Assembly (NCBI RefSeq): GCF_030066995.1
Contig: NZ_JASJAP010000002.1
Location: 1-64,000 of the forward strand
Reading direction: 5' to 3'
DNA from: Erythrobacter sp.
GTDB taxonomy: Bacteria > Pseudomonadota > Alphaproteobacteria > Sphingomonadales > Sphingomonadaceae
DNA length: 64,000 bases
Each line of letters opens with the position of its first letter. Positions within the stretch are counted from its first letter, which is position 1. The notes below the pieces were generated by a model. It saw nothing but the letters and a program-made list of their open reading frames with translations, was not told the DNA's origin and did not search any database. This document shows positions 56,659 to 64,000 of this stretch, piece after piece. The translations under genes and the position numbers were made by a program.

Positions 56659-58928
56659 TCCTCATCCCCCAGCCAGTGGCGGAAATATCTCGTTATCTTG
56701 GCAAAACCGTAATCCGCTCGATTGGTACCGCAACAGCTGACGCGATGATTGACCCCGGGCATAGTGAAAACGTCCAGGTCTTTGCCCTCAGCCACCATCC
56801 GGTCGATCAACTTCCACCACGGGCTGAACCCGGCATTGACCTCCAGCGGCCATGACATCGCCAGAACGCGACCCTCGATTTCGCTGACACGATCAAGATT
56901 GGACGCGGCGGCATATCCGTCGGGGTTGTCTTGCGGTAAGCCCATGAACGGCTCGATGTAGAACGGATGGTCGTCGAGATCCTGCGGCGCGGCCATCGCT
57001 ACGGCGACCTTGTAGAGCTCGGGCTCATCGATCAGCGCCCGCACCGCCATGTAACCACCCCAGCTGTTGCCGTAGATGCCCACGCGATCGAGGTCCATCC
57101 AGGGCCGCGTCGAAGCCGCCTCGCGCAGCCATTGAGCATGATCGGCGATGACGCCCTGCGGCCAGGTCCCGTATGTCGCATCCTGAAAGGCGCGGCCCCG
57201 TCCCGGAGTGCCCGGCGCATCTGTGAAGACGACTACGAAGCCTTGCTGTGCCAGAACCCGCGCAGTGTTGCCGTTGATCGCGCGCCCCATTCCGCCCGAG
57301 GCGTAATATTCGGTCGGCGCCGAACTGACCTGCATTCCGGCATAGATGACCTCGACCACCGGATAGCGTTTCGCAGGATCGAAACCGAAGGGCTTGAGGA
57401 TCACGCCCCTGATCTGGTGCGGACCATCGGCCTGGTCGATGACCAGTTCTTCCATCCCCGCATAGCCGAGCGCTGAAAGGCCACTCGCGTCCGTGCGAGA
57501 AACGGTGGCGGTGACCGAGCCGCCGCGGTCACGCGCCTCAATGACCGGAGGGGTGGCCAGGTCGGATCGCCGGGTCATGAAACCCGAACCGTCATCAGCA
57601 ATCCACGCCGAGTAAGTGCCGGTCTCCGGCGTGAGGACTTTCATGCCGCTTCCATCCAGCCGCGCCCGCGCAATCTGACGGTGATAAGGGTGCCCCGGAT
57701 CAGCGGAAACCGACAGCCAGACTTCACCGCGCGCTTCGTCGAGCTTGAGGATGCCTTGCACCAGTGCTGCGCCGTCGCTGATCCGATGGAGCTCAACCCC
57801 ATTATTGCCATCGATCAGGTAGAGTTGACGCGTGCCGCTGCATTCGTTCATCACTAGCAGATCGTCGCTAGCGGACAGTGGGGTTATGTTGGGCGGTCCC
57901 AGCGTCATTGGCGTGTCGAAATAGGTCGCGACCTCTTGCCGGTAGACCAGCCGGCTCTCGCCCGTCGCAGGATCGGCGGCGAATAGTCTAAGCCGCTTCT
58001 GGTCGCGCGAAACCTTCTGCCACCACACGATTGCGCCGTCATCGCCCCAACCGACCAGACTGACATAGTGGTCTTCGGTCTCGCCCGTATCTATCGGAGT
58101 GCGCACGCCGGTTTCGGCGTCGATCAGCCACAGTTCGAACCGTGCAATAGGTTCGCCTGCGCGCGGATAGGGCCATTCCAGGATCGTCGGGCCGCGGGTA
58201 AGCGGGCGATACAGCGGCTCGTGCGGGACATCGCGCTCATCGAGCTTGACCGCAGCAATCGTTTTGCCATCGGGCGACCATTTGACGTTGAAGCCCGGCG
58301 AGAACTCCTCGGCATTGCGCCAGCCATATCGCGGCGCGCCGTCATCCGTGAGACGTCGTACCTCGTCTCCCGTCCGGATCGCGAGGTCATTCTCGACGAG
58401 GGTCACAAAACGCGAGCCGTCGGGAGAAGCCACCTCGCTCAGCCTGCCGAATGTGGTAGGAAACTGATCGGACAGCACCTGCGGCTGCGTCAGTTGGAGC
58501 GCGCGGTCACGCTCCGGTGCGGGTGACAGGGTTCGGGCCGCTATGTCCCAACGGTAACTCTCTCCACCGACCTGAAGCCACACCGCATTGCGAGAAGCGT
58601 CCAAGCTCTGCACGCTTGGAGCGGCATCCAGCCCGGCTTTAGCGAGTGCCGCCGCCAGGTCCTGCCCCACGATCAGCGTTTCGACCCGTCCCGTGGCGGG
58701 CTCGACGAGCCAGACTGTGGGTTCATGCAACGGGTCGTTCATGAGCAAGAATTCGCCGCCATCGATCGCGACCGGCCTCGCCTGTGCGCCCACCAGGCCA
58801 GCTCTCTCCGCCGCGAGGATAGCCCTCGATTCCTCGATGGTCGTTGCAATCGGTTCGTCGAGCTGCGCCGACGCCGGCGCAGCGGCGAACGCCAGCAAAC
58901 CGAACGCCCAGATGATACTATGCCTCAC
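56655..58928 (-). CDS. Exported S9 family (DPP IV-like) peptidase lacking the usual catalytic Asp motif
   Basis: 757 aa from GTG 58928, overlapping the SDR stop as GTGA. Signal peptide (AFGLLAFAAAPASAQ), an N-terminal propeller with repeated D-G blades and a C-terminal alpha/beta hydrolase domain. Nucleophile elbow GIYGNSWGGYMA and His in MPGVNHRV are present. Where DPP IV has H-G-x-x-D-D-N-V, this protein reads M-S-W-P-L-E-V-N, so the catalytic Asp is replaced by Leu, with Glu next to it. It may be inactive, use the Glu, or have another specificity. Periplasmic. Its location inside a sugar operon is unusual. Confidence 0.87.
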   Translation of the reverse strand: MRHSIIWAFGLLAFAAAPASAQLDEPIATTIEESRAILAAERAGLVGAQARPVAIDGGEFLLMNDPLHEPTVWLVEPATGRVETLIVGQDLAAALAKAGLDAAPSVQSLDASRNAVWLQVGGESYRWDIAARTLSPAPERDRALQLTQPQVLSDQFPTTFGRLSEVASPDGSRFVTLVENDLAIRTGDEVRRLTDDGAPRYGWRNAEEFSPGFNVKWSPDGKTIAAVKLDERDVPHEPLYRPLTRGPTILEWPYPRAGEPIARFELWLIDAETGVRTPIDTGETEDHYVSLVGWGDDGAIVWWQKVSRDQKRLRLFAADPATGESRLVYRQEVATYFDTPMTLGPPNITPLSASDDLLVMNECSGTRQLYLIDGNNGVELHRISDGAALVQGILKLDEARGEVWLSVSADPGHPYHRQIARARLDGSGMKVLTPETGTYSAWIADDGSGFMTRRSDLATPPVIEARDRGGSVTATVSRTDASGLSALGYAGMEELVIDQADGPHQIRGVILKPFGFDPAKRYPVVEVIYAGMQVSSAPTEYYASGGMGRAINGNTARVLAQQGFVVVFTDAPGTPGRGRAFQDATYGTWPQGVIADHAQWLREAASTRPWMDLDRVGIYGNSWGGYMAVRALIDEPELYKVAVAMAAPQDLDDHPFYIEPFMGLPQDNPDGYAAASNLDRVSEIEGRVLAMSWPLEVNAGFSPWWKLIDRMVAEGKDLDVFTMPGVNHRVSCCGTNRADYGFAKITRYFRHWLGDEE

Positions 58929-59689
58929 TGATCCCACCCTGCGCGATTGAGCACGCCTGCGGCGAGAAACCCTCCGTCCACCGCAAGCACATGCCCTGTC
59001 ACATAGCTTGCGCCTTTACTCACGAGAAAAAGCGCAGCCTCAGCCACCTCCTCAGGCGTGCCGTAGCGGTCTGCAGGGATCGAGCGGCGATAATTCACTC
59101 GCGTCGCATCCGAATGCATGCGCTGGACCAGTTCGGTCTCAATCGCGCCCGGCGCGAGTGTGTTCACAGTGACCCCGCTCTCGGCCAGCTCAACCGCGAG
59201 CACTCGGGTTAGCATGATCACGCCGCCCTTGGCCGCGCCATAAGCCGCGCGCCCGGTGCCGCCGCGCTCGCCCGCAGTCGATGCCAGCGTGACGATCCGA
59301 CCATAGCCCGCCGTGGCCATGACCTGCCCGACCGCTCTCATCGTGTAGAACGTGCCCGACAGATCGACCTCTATCAGGCGATGCCACTCCTCATCGCTTG
59401 TTTCGAGGAACGAGCGCTCAAGGCCGATACCCGCGCTGTGAACGAGGATGTCGATCTTGCCATGGCCTGCAACCATACGTTCGACCATCGCATCGACGGC
59501 ACTCGAATTGGAGACATCGACCGCGATGCCGTCGCTCGCCCCCACCTCGCGCGCGGCGATTTCGACAGCGTCGCCGTCGAGATCGGCCAAGACAACCGTT
59601 GCGCCACTGGCAGCGAGCTGCGCCGCAATCGCTTTGCCAATGCCGCGCGCCCCTCCCGTTACCAACGCAACCTGTCCGGCAAACGTCAT
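58925..59689 (-). CDS. Short-chain dehydrogenase/reductase
   Basis: 254 aa classical SDR: ALVTGGARGIGKAIA (cofactor motif), LADLDGD, HSAGIG in place of NNAG, catalytic Ser in TLASTAG, Y-x-x-x-K in AAYGAAKGG and the closing VTGHVLAVDGG. The Asp after the second strand (L-A-D-L-D) favours NAD. First gene of the eight-gene operon, so its promoter region with TTTTCC-type sites controls the set. Likely an alcohol/keto sugar dehydrogenase; it could also serve as the 2-keto-3-deoxy-fuconate dehydrogenase missing from the fucose locus, though nothing proves this. Confidence 0.88.
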   Translation of the reverse strand: MTFAGQVALVTGGARGIGKAIAAQLAASGATVVLADLDGDAVEIAAREVGASDGIAVDVSNSSAVDAMVERMVAGHGKIDILVHSAGIGLERSFLETSDEEWHRLIEVDLSGTFYTMRAVGQVMATAGYGRIVTLASTAGERGGTGRAAYGAAKGGVIMLTRVLAVELAESGVTVNTLAPGAIETELVQRMHSDATRVNYRRSIPADRYGTPEEVAEAALFLVSKGASYVTGHVLAVDGGFLAAGVLNRAGWDQ

Positions 59690-59700
59690 CCACTTCCCTT

Positions 59701-59745
59701 CTTTCCGATTGGGGAATAATGGCGCATAGTTTTCCGAAAGGAAAG
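59701..59745. promoter_or_regulatory. Two TTTCC-N4-GGAA-type palindromes between SDR operon and kbl
   Basis: The right site is TTTTCC-GAAA-GGAAA (59730-59744), overlapping the kbl ribosome-binding site. The left site is TTTCC-GATT-GGGGAA (59702-59716), 13 bp upstream of the SDR start on the other strand. The pair, about 28 bp apart, could control both divergent transcripts. Confidence 0.55.
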
Positions 59746-59751
59746 GCGCGT

Positions 59752-60975
59752 ATGACGAAAACCGAAGCCCGCTCGAAGCACAGCTCGCACGCCGAGTTCA
59801 TCGACCGCATCCGGTACGAGCTATCAGGCATCGAAAGCGAGGGTTTGACCAAGCCTGAGCGCGTAATCTCCAGCCATCAGGGACCGGAGGTGATCGTCGA
59901 TGGAGAGGCGGCGCTCAACTTCTGCGCCAACAATTATCTCGGCCTCGCGGGCGATCCGCGCGTGGCTCAGGCCGCAATCGAGGCGATCGAAGAGCGCGGT
60001 AGTGGCTTGGCGTCCGTCAGGTTCATCTGTGGCACGCTTGACCTCCATAAGCGCCTTGAGCGCGCAACGGCGGACTGGCTTGGTTACGATGACGCGATCC
60101 TGTTCGCCGCCGCGTTCGACGCCAATGGCGGGGTGTTCGAACCGCTGCTGGGCGCGCAGGACGCAATCGTGTCCGACAGTCTCAATCACGCCTCGATCAT
60201 CGATGGCGTTAGACTATCGAAGGCAAAGCGCTATCGTTTCGCGAACGCCGATATGGTCGACCTCGAAGCGCAGTTGAAGGCGGCCCGTGAAGACGGCGCG
60301 CGTACCGTCCTGATCGCGACCGACGGCGTGTTTTCCATGGACGGGATAATCGCGCCACTGGATGAAATTGCGGCACTGGGCGAACGCTACGGGGCGCTGG
60401 TCATGGTCGATGATTGCCATGCGACTGGCCTGATCGGTCCGGGCGGGCGAGGCAGTGGCCCGTTCAAGGGCGTGGGGGACAAGATTGACATCCTCACCGG
60501 CACCTATGGCAAGGCTCTGGGCGGCGCGATGGGCGGGTTCATCTGCGCAGCACAGCCCGTGATCGATCTGCTGCGCCAACGAGCGCGGCCGTATCTGTTC
60601 TCCAACGCATTGGCCCCGGCGGTGTGTGGCAGCGCGCTGAAAGCTATCGAGATCGCCGCAAGCGACGAAGGCGACGCGCTGCGATCACAACTTGCCGAAA
60701 ACGCAGCCCATTTCCGCGGCGCGATGGATCGGGAAGGGTTCGAACTGCTCGGCGCCGATCATGCGATCGTGCCGGTCCTGCTCGGCGATGCCGCACAGGC
60801 GCAGCGCATGGCCGCACGCCTCGTTGAAAACGGCATCTTTGTGACGGGGTTTTCGTTTCCCGTTGTGCCTCGCGGTCAGGCCCGGATCAGGGTGCAGCTT
60901 TCGGCAGCCCACACGCCCGGCCAGATCGACCAGGCAGTTGCCGCCTTCGTCGAAGCGCGCGCGGCCCTTGCCTAG
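59752..60975 (+). CDS. kbl: Glycine C-acetyltransferase / 2-amino-3-ketobutyrate CoA ligase
   Basis: 407 aa from ATG 59752 (AGGAAAGG upstream; longer frame rejected). Alpha-oxoamine synthase family: ALNFCANNYLGLAGDPRV, GSGLASVRFICGT, VMVDDCHATG and the PLP lysine in LTGTYGKALGGAMGGF. Close to Kbl, which splits 2-amino-3-ketobutyrate with CoA to glycine and acetyl-CoA in threonine breakdown. No threonine dehydrogenase gene is adjacent; the divergent SDR might supply the ketone. Its stop shares the CTAG tetramer with the convergent Alr-like gene. Serine palmitoyl- or AONS-type activity is unlikely given the motifs. Confidence 0.9.
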   Translation: MTKTEARSKHSSHAEFIDRIRYELSGIESEGLTKPERVISSHQGPEVIVDGEAALNFCANNYLGLAGDPRVAQAAIEAIEERGSGLASVRFICGTLDLHKRLERATADWLGYDDAILFAAAFDANGGVFEPLLGAQDAIVSDSLNHASIIDGVRLSKAKRYRFANADMVDLEAQLKAAREDGARTVLIATDGVFSMDGIIAPLDEIAALGERYGALVMVDDCHATGLIGPGGRGSGPFKGVGDKIDILTGTYGKALGGAMGGFICAAQPVIDLLRQRARPYLFSNALAPAVCGSALKAIEIAASDEGDALRSQLAENAAHFRGAMDREGFELLGADHAIVPVLLGDAAQAQRMAARLVENGIFVTGFSFPVVPRGQARIRVQLSAAHTPGQIDQAVAAFVEARAALA

Positions 60976-62213
60976 GCCACGGCCACCGATGGCAAACGAT
61001 CCGCCAGAACATAGAGATACCAGGGATTGCCGAGAGCCTCGGCGGTTATCGAAGGATCGGCCCGGCCGGTCATGATCACTTCGTCGCCGATCTTGGCGAT
61101 CGGTTCGGGCCCGAGATCGACCAGAGTGTAGAGCCGCGGCCCGGTCATCAACAGCGGCCGCAAGTGCCCGTTAACCCAGACCTGCCGGTCGCTTGGCAAT
61201 CCTCCGGGCGATCCTGAAAGGACCGTCGCGACCCAAGTCCCGTTCGGCTGATCATGGCGCTTCTGGAAACCGACTGTGTCGCCGGGTGGCACCCAACTCA
61301 CTTGGGCAACACGGCATTTCACTTCGAAGGATTGCTCGATATCCACCCTTCCGCTGGCCCGCGCTTCGGCAGTCGGATAGCTGCCGGTGGGCAGAATGCC
61401 GAGCCGAACCGCGTCATAATAAGCCTGCGGATATTGGAACAGGCTGCGCGAACTCACCATGTGCCGTACCCCCGGGTCGATCCCCGCCGTTCGCATCGCC
61501 GCGAGCACGCCTTCGAAACGCTCGATCTGCTCCAATTCCGGCTGCCAGGCCTCGGTCTGAGGGCGATCGCCCGGCGGGGTGACGAAATAGCTCGCCGTGC
61601 CAGTGATCCGAACCGCTCCCGAAGCGGCCAACTCCTTCGCGCGTTCGCCCGCGATCCGCCATGGGATGCCCTGACGATTAATGCCGGTATCGACCTCCAG
61701 ATGCACGGAAATCGGGCGGCCCACCGCGCGCGCAATCTCGCTCACCGTTTCCGGTGTATCCTTGAGCGTCATCGCCAGATGCACACCCGCGCGCGCAAGC
61801 GCTATACTGTCGTTCTGGCTGGCCGGTGCCATCAGTAGGATGGGCTTGCGCAGACCCAGCTCGGCAAGCTCAAAGGCCTCGTGCGGGCGCACCACCATAT
61901 ATCCCTGCACACCGGGCATGGAATCATACATTCGCGCAACAGTTGCAGCGCCCAAGCCGTAACCATTGGCCTTAATCACCGGCATCAGCTTAGCGCCTTT
62001 CGACCGGCTTAAGATCGAGTTTGCGTTGCTCTCGAGCCGCGTGCGACTGACTTCGACCCACGGATCGAAACTCTTGCGCGGATCAGCATTGGCAAGCGCC
62101 CCGTCATTCGCCGCGAGGACGGAATCGGACGGCAAAAGAGGGACCGCCGCCGCACCAGCAATCCCGATCAACGCCTCGCGCCTTTTGATTTCAAGCGTGC
62201 GCCGCGACCCCAT
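60972..62213 (-). CDS. Tat-exported alanine racemase-like protein with Phe at the catalytic Tyr position
   Basis: 413 aa from ATG 62213 (GGAGTCGG upstream). The N-terminus KRREALIGIAGAAAVPL is a Tat-like signal. Fold type III Alr: PLP lysine in MPVIKANGYGLG, then HLEVDTGINRQG. In the C-terminal domain the Alr motif V-G/S-Y-G is V-G-F-Q here, so the second catalytic base Tyr is Phe, and the usual G-Y-x-D-G is degenerate (S-G-S-P-G-G). It may be a one-sided enzyme (for example decarboxylase, aldolase or transaminase-like) or a binding protein instead of a true racemase. Periplasmic location fits the exported PLP enzyme at 30505. Confidence 0.83.
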   Translation of the reverse strand: MGSRRTLEIKRREALIGIAGAAAVPLLPSDSVLAANDGALANADPRKSFDPWVEVSRTRLESNANSILSRSKGAKLMPVIKANGYGLGAATVARMYDSMPGVQGYMVVRPHEAFELAELGLRKPILLMAPASQNDSIALARAGVHLAMTLKDTPETVSEIARAVGRPISVHLEVDTGINRQGIPWRIAGERAKELAASGAVRITGTASYFVTPPGDRPQTEAWQPELEQIERFEGVLAAMRTAGIDPGVRHMVSSRSLFQYPQAYYDAVRLGILPTGSYPTAEARASGRVDIEQSFEVKCRVAQVSWVPPGDTVGFQKRHDQPNGTWVATVLSGSPGGLPSDRQVWVNGHLRPLLMTGPRLYTLVDLGPEPIAKIGDEVIMTGRADPSITAEALGNPWYLYVLADRLPSVAVA

Positions 62214-62234
62214 TTTTCCGACTCCGATCTTTAC

Positions 62235-62249
62235 TTTCCGATCCGAAAA
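62235..62249. promoter_or_regulatory. TTTCC-GATC-CGAAAA operator-like site
   Basis: One mismatch from TTTCC-N4-GGAAA, located 22 bp upstream of the Alr-like start and 39 bp before the divergent S9 peptidase start. A left half site, ATTTTTCC, lies at 62212-62219 next to the Alr start codon. Confidence 0.5.
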
Positions 62250-62287
62250 TAGCACCTATCCTGCCCGCACGCTACGGGAGATAAGCC

Positions 62288-64000
62288 ATGCCTGCCAGCC
62301 GATTGGCTCTTGTCGCTTTTTTGGCTTTTACGCCTCTGCTCGCAGGGTCGGAGAAAGTGATGGCTCAGGCGGCAACGGGGCATAAAACGAGGACTGGAAC
62401 TTCCGAAGTCGCTCGAATGATCGAAGCGGCGACAGGTAGCGTCTTTACCAGTCGCATCGCTGCATCCTCCGCCTCCGCTGCCGTCGCCTGGACCACGCGC
62501 GAAAAAGGGTCGGAGGCGCTATGGGTAGTTAAACAGCCCGGGGACACGCCGCGACGCATTGCGGTGCTGGTGGGAGACACTGGGGACACGATCCGCGACC
62601 CGAGGCTCTCGCCTGATGGGCGCTGGATTTCCTGGCGGACGGGGCCGAGCGACGTGCCCAATGGCAAGACCCCCAATCCCGCCGCCCTTGCAAAGCCCTT
62701 GATCCAGCAGCTCTGGATTGCGCGAGTCGAAGGCGGATCGCCGATCTTGCTGGCACAAGGCGGCAGCGGGGTATCGTTTTCACCGCAATCGACGATGGTC
62801 GCGTACCGCGCAGGCGGACAGCTGCGGCTGCGTAGCTTGGGCGGGGACGGAACACTGGGCGAAGAGCAATCTCCCCTACCCGGTATTCCAGGCTTGGCCG
62901 AGGTCGCTTGGTCGCCCGATGGCAAGGCCCTTGCCTTCACATCGTATCGGCGCGCAACCAGCTTCATCGGCATCTGGCGGATCGGCGATGAGCGCGTGCG
63001 TTGGCTCGCGCCAAGCTTCGGGCGGGACGGAAACCCCTCCTTCTCACCGGACGGCAGCCGCATCGCCTTTCTTCGCAGACCGCAAATGCGACGCGGTGAA
63101 GTGCACGACGTGATGACCGGTTTCCCATATTCGGTGTGGATCGGCGATGTCGAAACGCTCTCGGCGAATGAGGCATACCGCACACCCGCGCGCGACGGCT
63201 CCGAACAGTATGGGAAGGCGCCGCTCTGGCTGAGCGAGACCGAAGTGGCCTTCCTGTCTGATGAAACCGGGTATAGCCATGTCTGGAAAGCCGATGCGCA
63301 AGGCAACAAGCGCCAGCTTACCTTTGGCAAATGCGATGTCGAGAAGATTGATAGGGGCCCGGAGACACTGATTGTCTCGTCGAATTGTAATGACATCTAC
63401 CGCCGTGATGTCGCGCTATTGGATAGCGAGGGCGAGTTTCGACGGATCAGCCCCCCTCAAGCGGCGGCGGTCGATGGCACCGCGATAGGCAATACAGGGC
63501 AAGTGCTGTTCCGGTTCGCCGATGCGGCAATTCCTTACCGGGTTGCATCGTGGAAGGAGGGAGGCGGTGTCGAGATCCTCTCGCTTGCCACGCCCGCCAG
63601 AGGATTCCAGGTCCCCGAAGTCGTCACTTTCACCGCAGCAGATGGGACAGAAGTTTCTGGAACACTGTTCAAGGCTCAGGGAGTGAACGGTCCCGCGCCC
63701 ACTGCAATCTTCTTGCACGGTGGTCCGCCTCGCCAAATGATGCCGACATGGCACCGGACAAGTTATTACAGCTACACCTACGCGATGAATCAGGTGCTCG
63801 CGCAGAGGGGAATGAATGTCCTCGCCGTCAACTTCCGCACCGGCATCGGCTTTGGCCAGGCGTTTCGGAATGCGCCGGGCTATGGTCCGCATGGCGCTGC
63901 GGAACTGCAGGATGTGCTGGCGGCGGAGGAATATTTGCTTAGCCGCGCCGATGTCGATGCCGCGCGCATCGGCGTCTATGGCGGCTCATATGGCGGGCAC
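62288..64000 (+). CDS. Exported S9 family prolyl oligopeptidase-like peptidase (3' end outside the window)
   Basis: 571 codons from ATG 62288 to the right edge with no stop. Signal peptide (LALVAFLAFTPLLAGSEKVMAQ), then a propeller domain with repeated LSPDGRWISW, WSPDGKALAF and FSPDGSRIAF blades (TolB-like), and the start of the alpha/beta hydrolase domain with F-L-H-G-G-P and V-Y-G-G-S-Y-G-G-H, the nucleophile elbow at the very end. Asp and His are beyond the window. Divergent from the Alr-like gene through a TTTTCC-type site, so both are probably co-regulated. Would cut peptides in the periplasm. Confidence 0.88.
   Translation, partial: MPASRLALVAFLAFTPLLAGSEKVMAQAATGHKTRTGTSEVARMIEAATGSVFTSRIAASSASAAVAWTTREKGSEALWVVKQPGDTPRRIAVLVGDTGDTIRDPRLSPDGRWISWRTGPSDVPNGKTPNPAALAKPLIQQLWIARVEGGSPILLAQGGSGVSFSPQSTMVAYRAGGQLRLRSLGGDGTLGEEQSPLPGIPGLAEVAWSPDGKALAFTSYRRATSFIGIWRIGDERVRWLAPSFGRDGNPSFSPDGSRIAFLRRPQMRRGEVHDVMTGFPYSVWIGDVETLSANEAYRTPARDGSEQYGKAPLWLSETEVAFLSDETGYSHVWKADAQGNKRQLTFGKCDVEKIDRGPETLIVSSNCNDIYRRDVALLDSEGEFRRISPPQAAAVDGTAIGNTGQVLFRFADAAIPYRVASWKEGGGVEILSLATPARGFQVPEVVTFTAADGTEVSGTLFKAQGVNGPAPTAIFLHGGPPRQMMPTWHRTSYYSYTYAMNQVLAQRGMNVLAVNFRTGIGFGQAFRNAPGYGPHGAAELQDVLAAEEYLLSRADVDAARIGVYGGSYGGH

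Noticed and set aside
59398..59751. Upstream extension of kbl into the SDR gene
   Set aside because: It runs through the SDR coding region on the other strand; AGGAAAGG and ATG 59752 give the family-standard start.
1..64000. CRISPR array, prophage, integrase or intact insertion sequence
   Set aside because: No regularly spaced repeats, transposase, integrase or phage structural genes were seen; only the small repeats listed above suggest past mobility.

Overview
The window looks like a chromosomal segment of a GC-rich alphaproteobacterium, most likely a sphingomonad of the Erythrobacter/Altererythrobacter/Novosphingobium type. The reasons are the TonB receptors with sphingomonad-style N-termini, a LigJ-like hydratase, Caulobacter-like XylX and ketoglutarate-semialdehyde dehydrogenase genes, and the lack of any plasmid, phage or transposase gene. 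No rRNA, tRNA or CRISPR was found. Almost everything is catabolic, and most genes sit in tightly overlapping operons (ATGA/GTGA junctions).

Layout. 1-2.1 kb: the tail of a GIY-YIG protein with a REP-like palindrome, a saccharopine-dehydrogenase-like oxidoreductase and a small membrane protein. 2.2-4.4 kb: a ZnuD-like zinc TonB receptor with a probable Zur box. 4.9-9.1 kb: leucine dehydrogenase, a divergent Lrp/AsnC regulator and a transketolase/AceE-like E1 enzyme. 9.1-11.1 kb: a membrane-anchored beta-lactamase-fold hydrolase. 11.1-24.2 kb: an L-fucose/D-arabinose-type locus (PLP lyase, XylX-like dehydratase, lactonase, FucU, aldose dehydrogenase, GntR; divergent UxaA-type dehydratase, MFS, TonB receptor and a GH151-like fucosidase). 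24.3-27.6 kb: lipoprotein hydrolase, ketoglutarate-semialdehyde dehydrogenase and a zeta-GST isomerase. 27.6-30.5 kb: a GH2 glycosidase and a haloalkane-dehalogenase-like hydrolase. 30.5-35.5 kb: D-amino-acid genes (Tat-exported class V PLP enzyme, serine hydrolase, RidA, D-serine-dehydratase-like enzyme). 35.9-39.9 kb: an aromatic meta-cleavage operon (LigJ-like, LigB-like, three tandem RraA-fold proteins). 39.9-44.9 kb: a Rieske oxygenase plus an oxidative L-arabinose set (AraD1, SMP-30 lactonase, IlvD/Edd dehydratase). 45.0-49.9 kb: a gentisate operon with MFS and MarR. 49.9-59.7 kb: an eight-gene overlapping operon combining glycoside 3-oxidation (GMC, subunit 3, DUF1080, Gfo/Idh, TIM-barrel isomerase), an S9 peptidase, an SDR and DadA. 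59.7-64 kb: Kbl, an Alr-like exported protein and a truncated S9 peptidase.

Two sets of recurring intergenic motifs suggest that these blocks form two local regulons. ACGTCTGA sites precede the ketoglutarate-semialdehyde dehydrogenase, the LigJ operon, the arabonate dehydratase/MFS divergon and the gentisate operon, tying pentose oxidation to aromatic ring cleavage as expected for use of feruloylated or lignin-linked hemicellulose. TTTTCC-N4-GGAAAA palindromes precede RidA/serine hydrolase, the D-serine-dehydratase-like gene, Kbl/the eight-gene operon and Alr/S9 peptidase, suggesting a regulon for D-amino-acid-containing peptides or glycopeptides. Three enzymes in the second group carry unusual features: an Alr homologue with Phe where the catalytic Tyr should be, an S9 peptidase lacking the usual catalytic Asp motif, and a Tat-exported class V aminotransferase-fold protein. 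This second regulon is the best candidate for an undescribed system. All functions are inferred from sequence recognition by eye; no database search was run.
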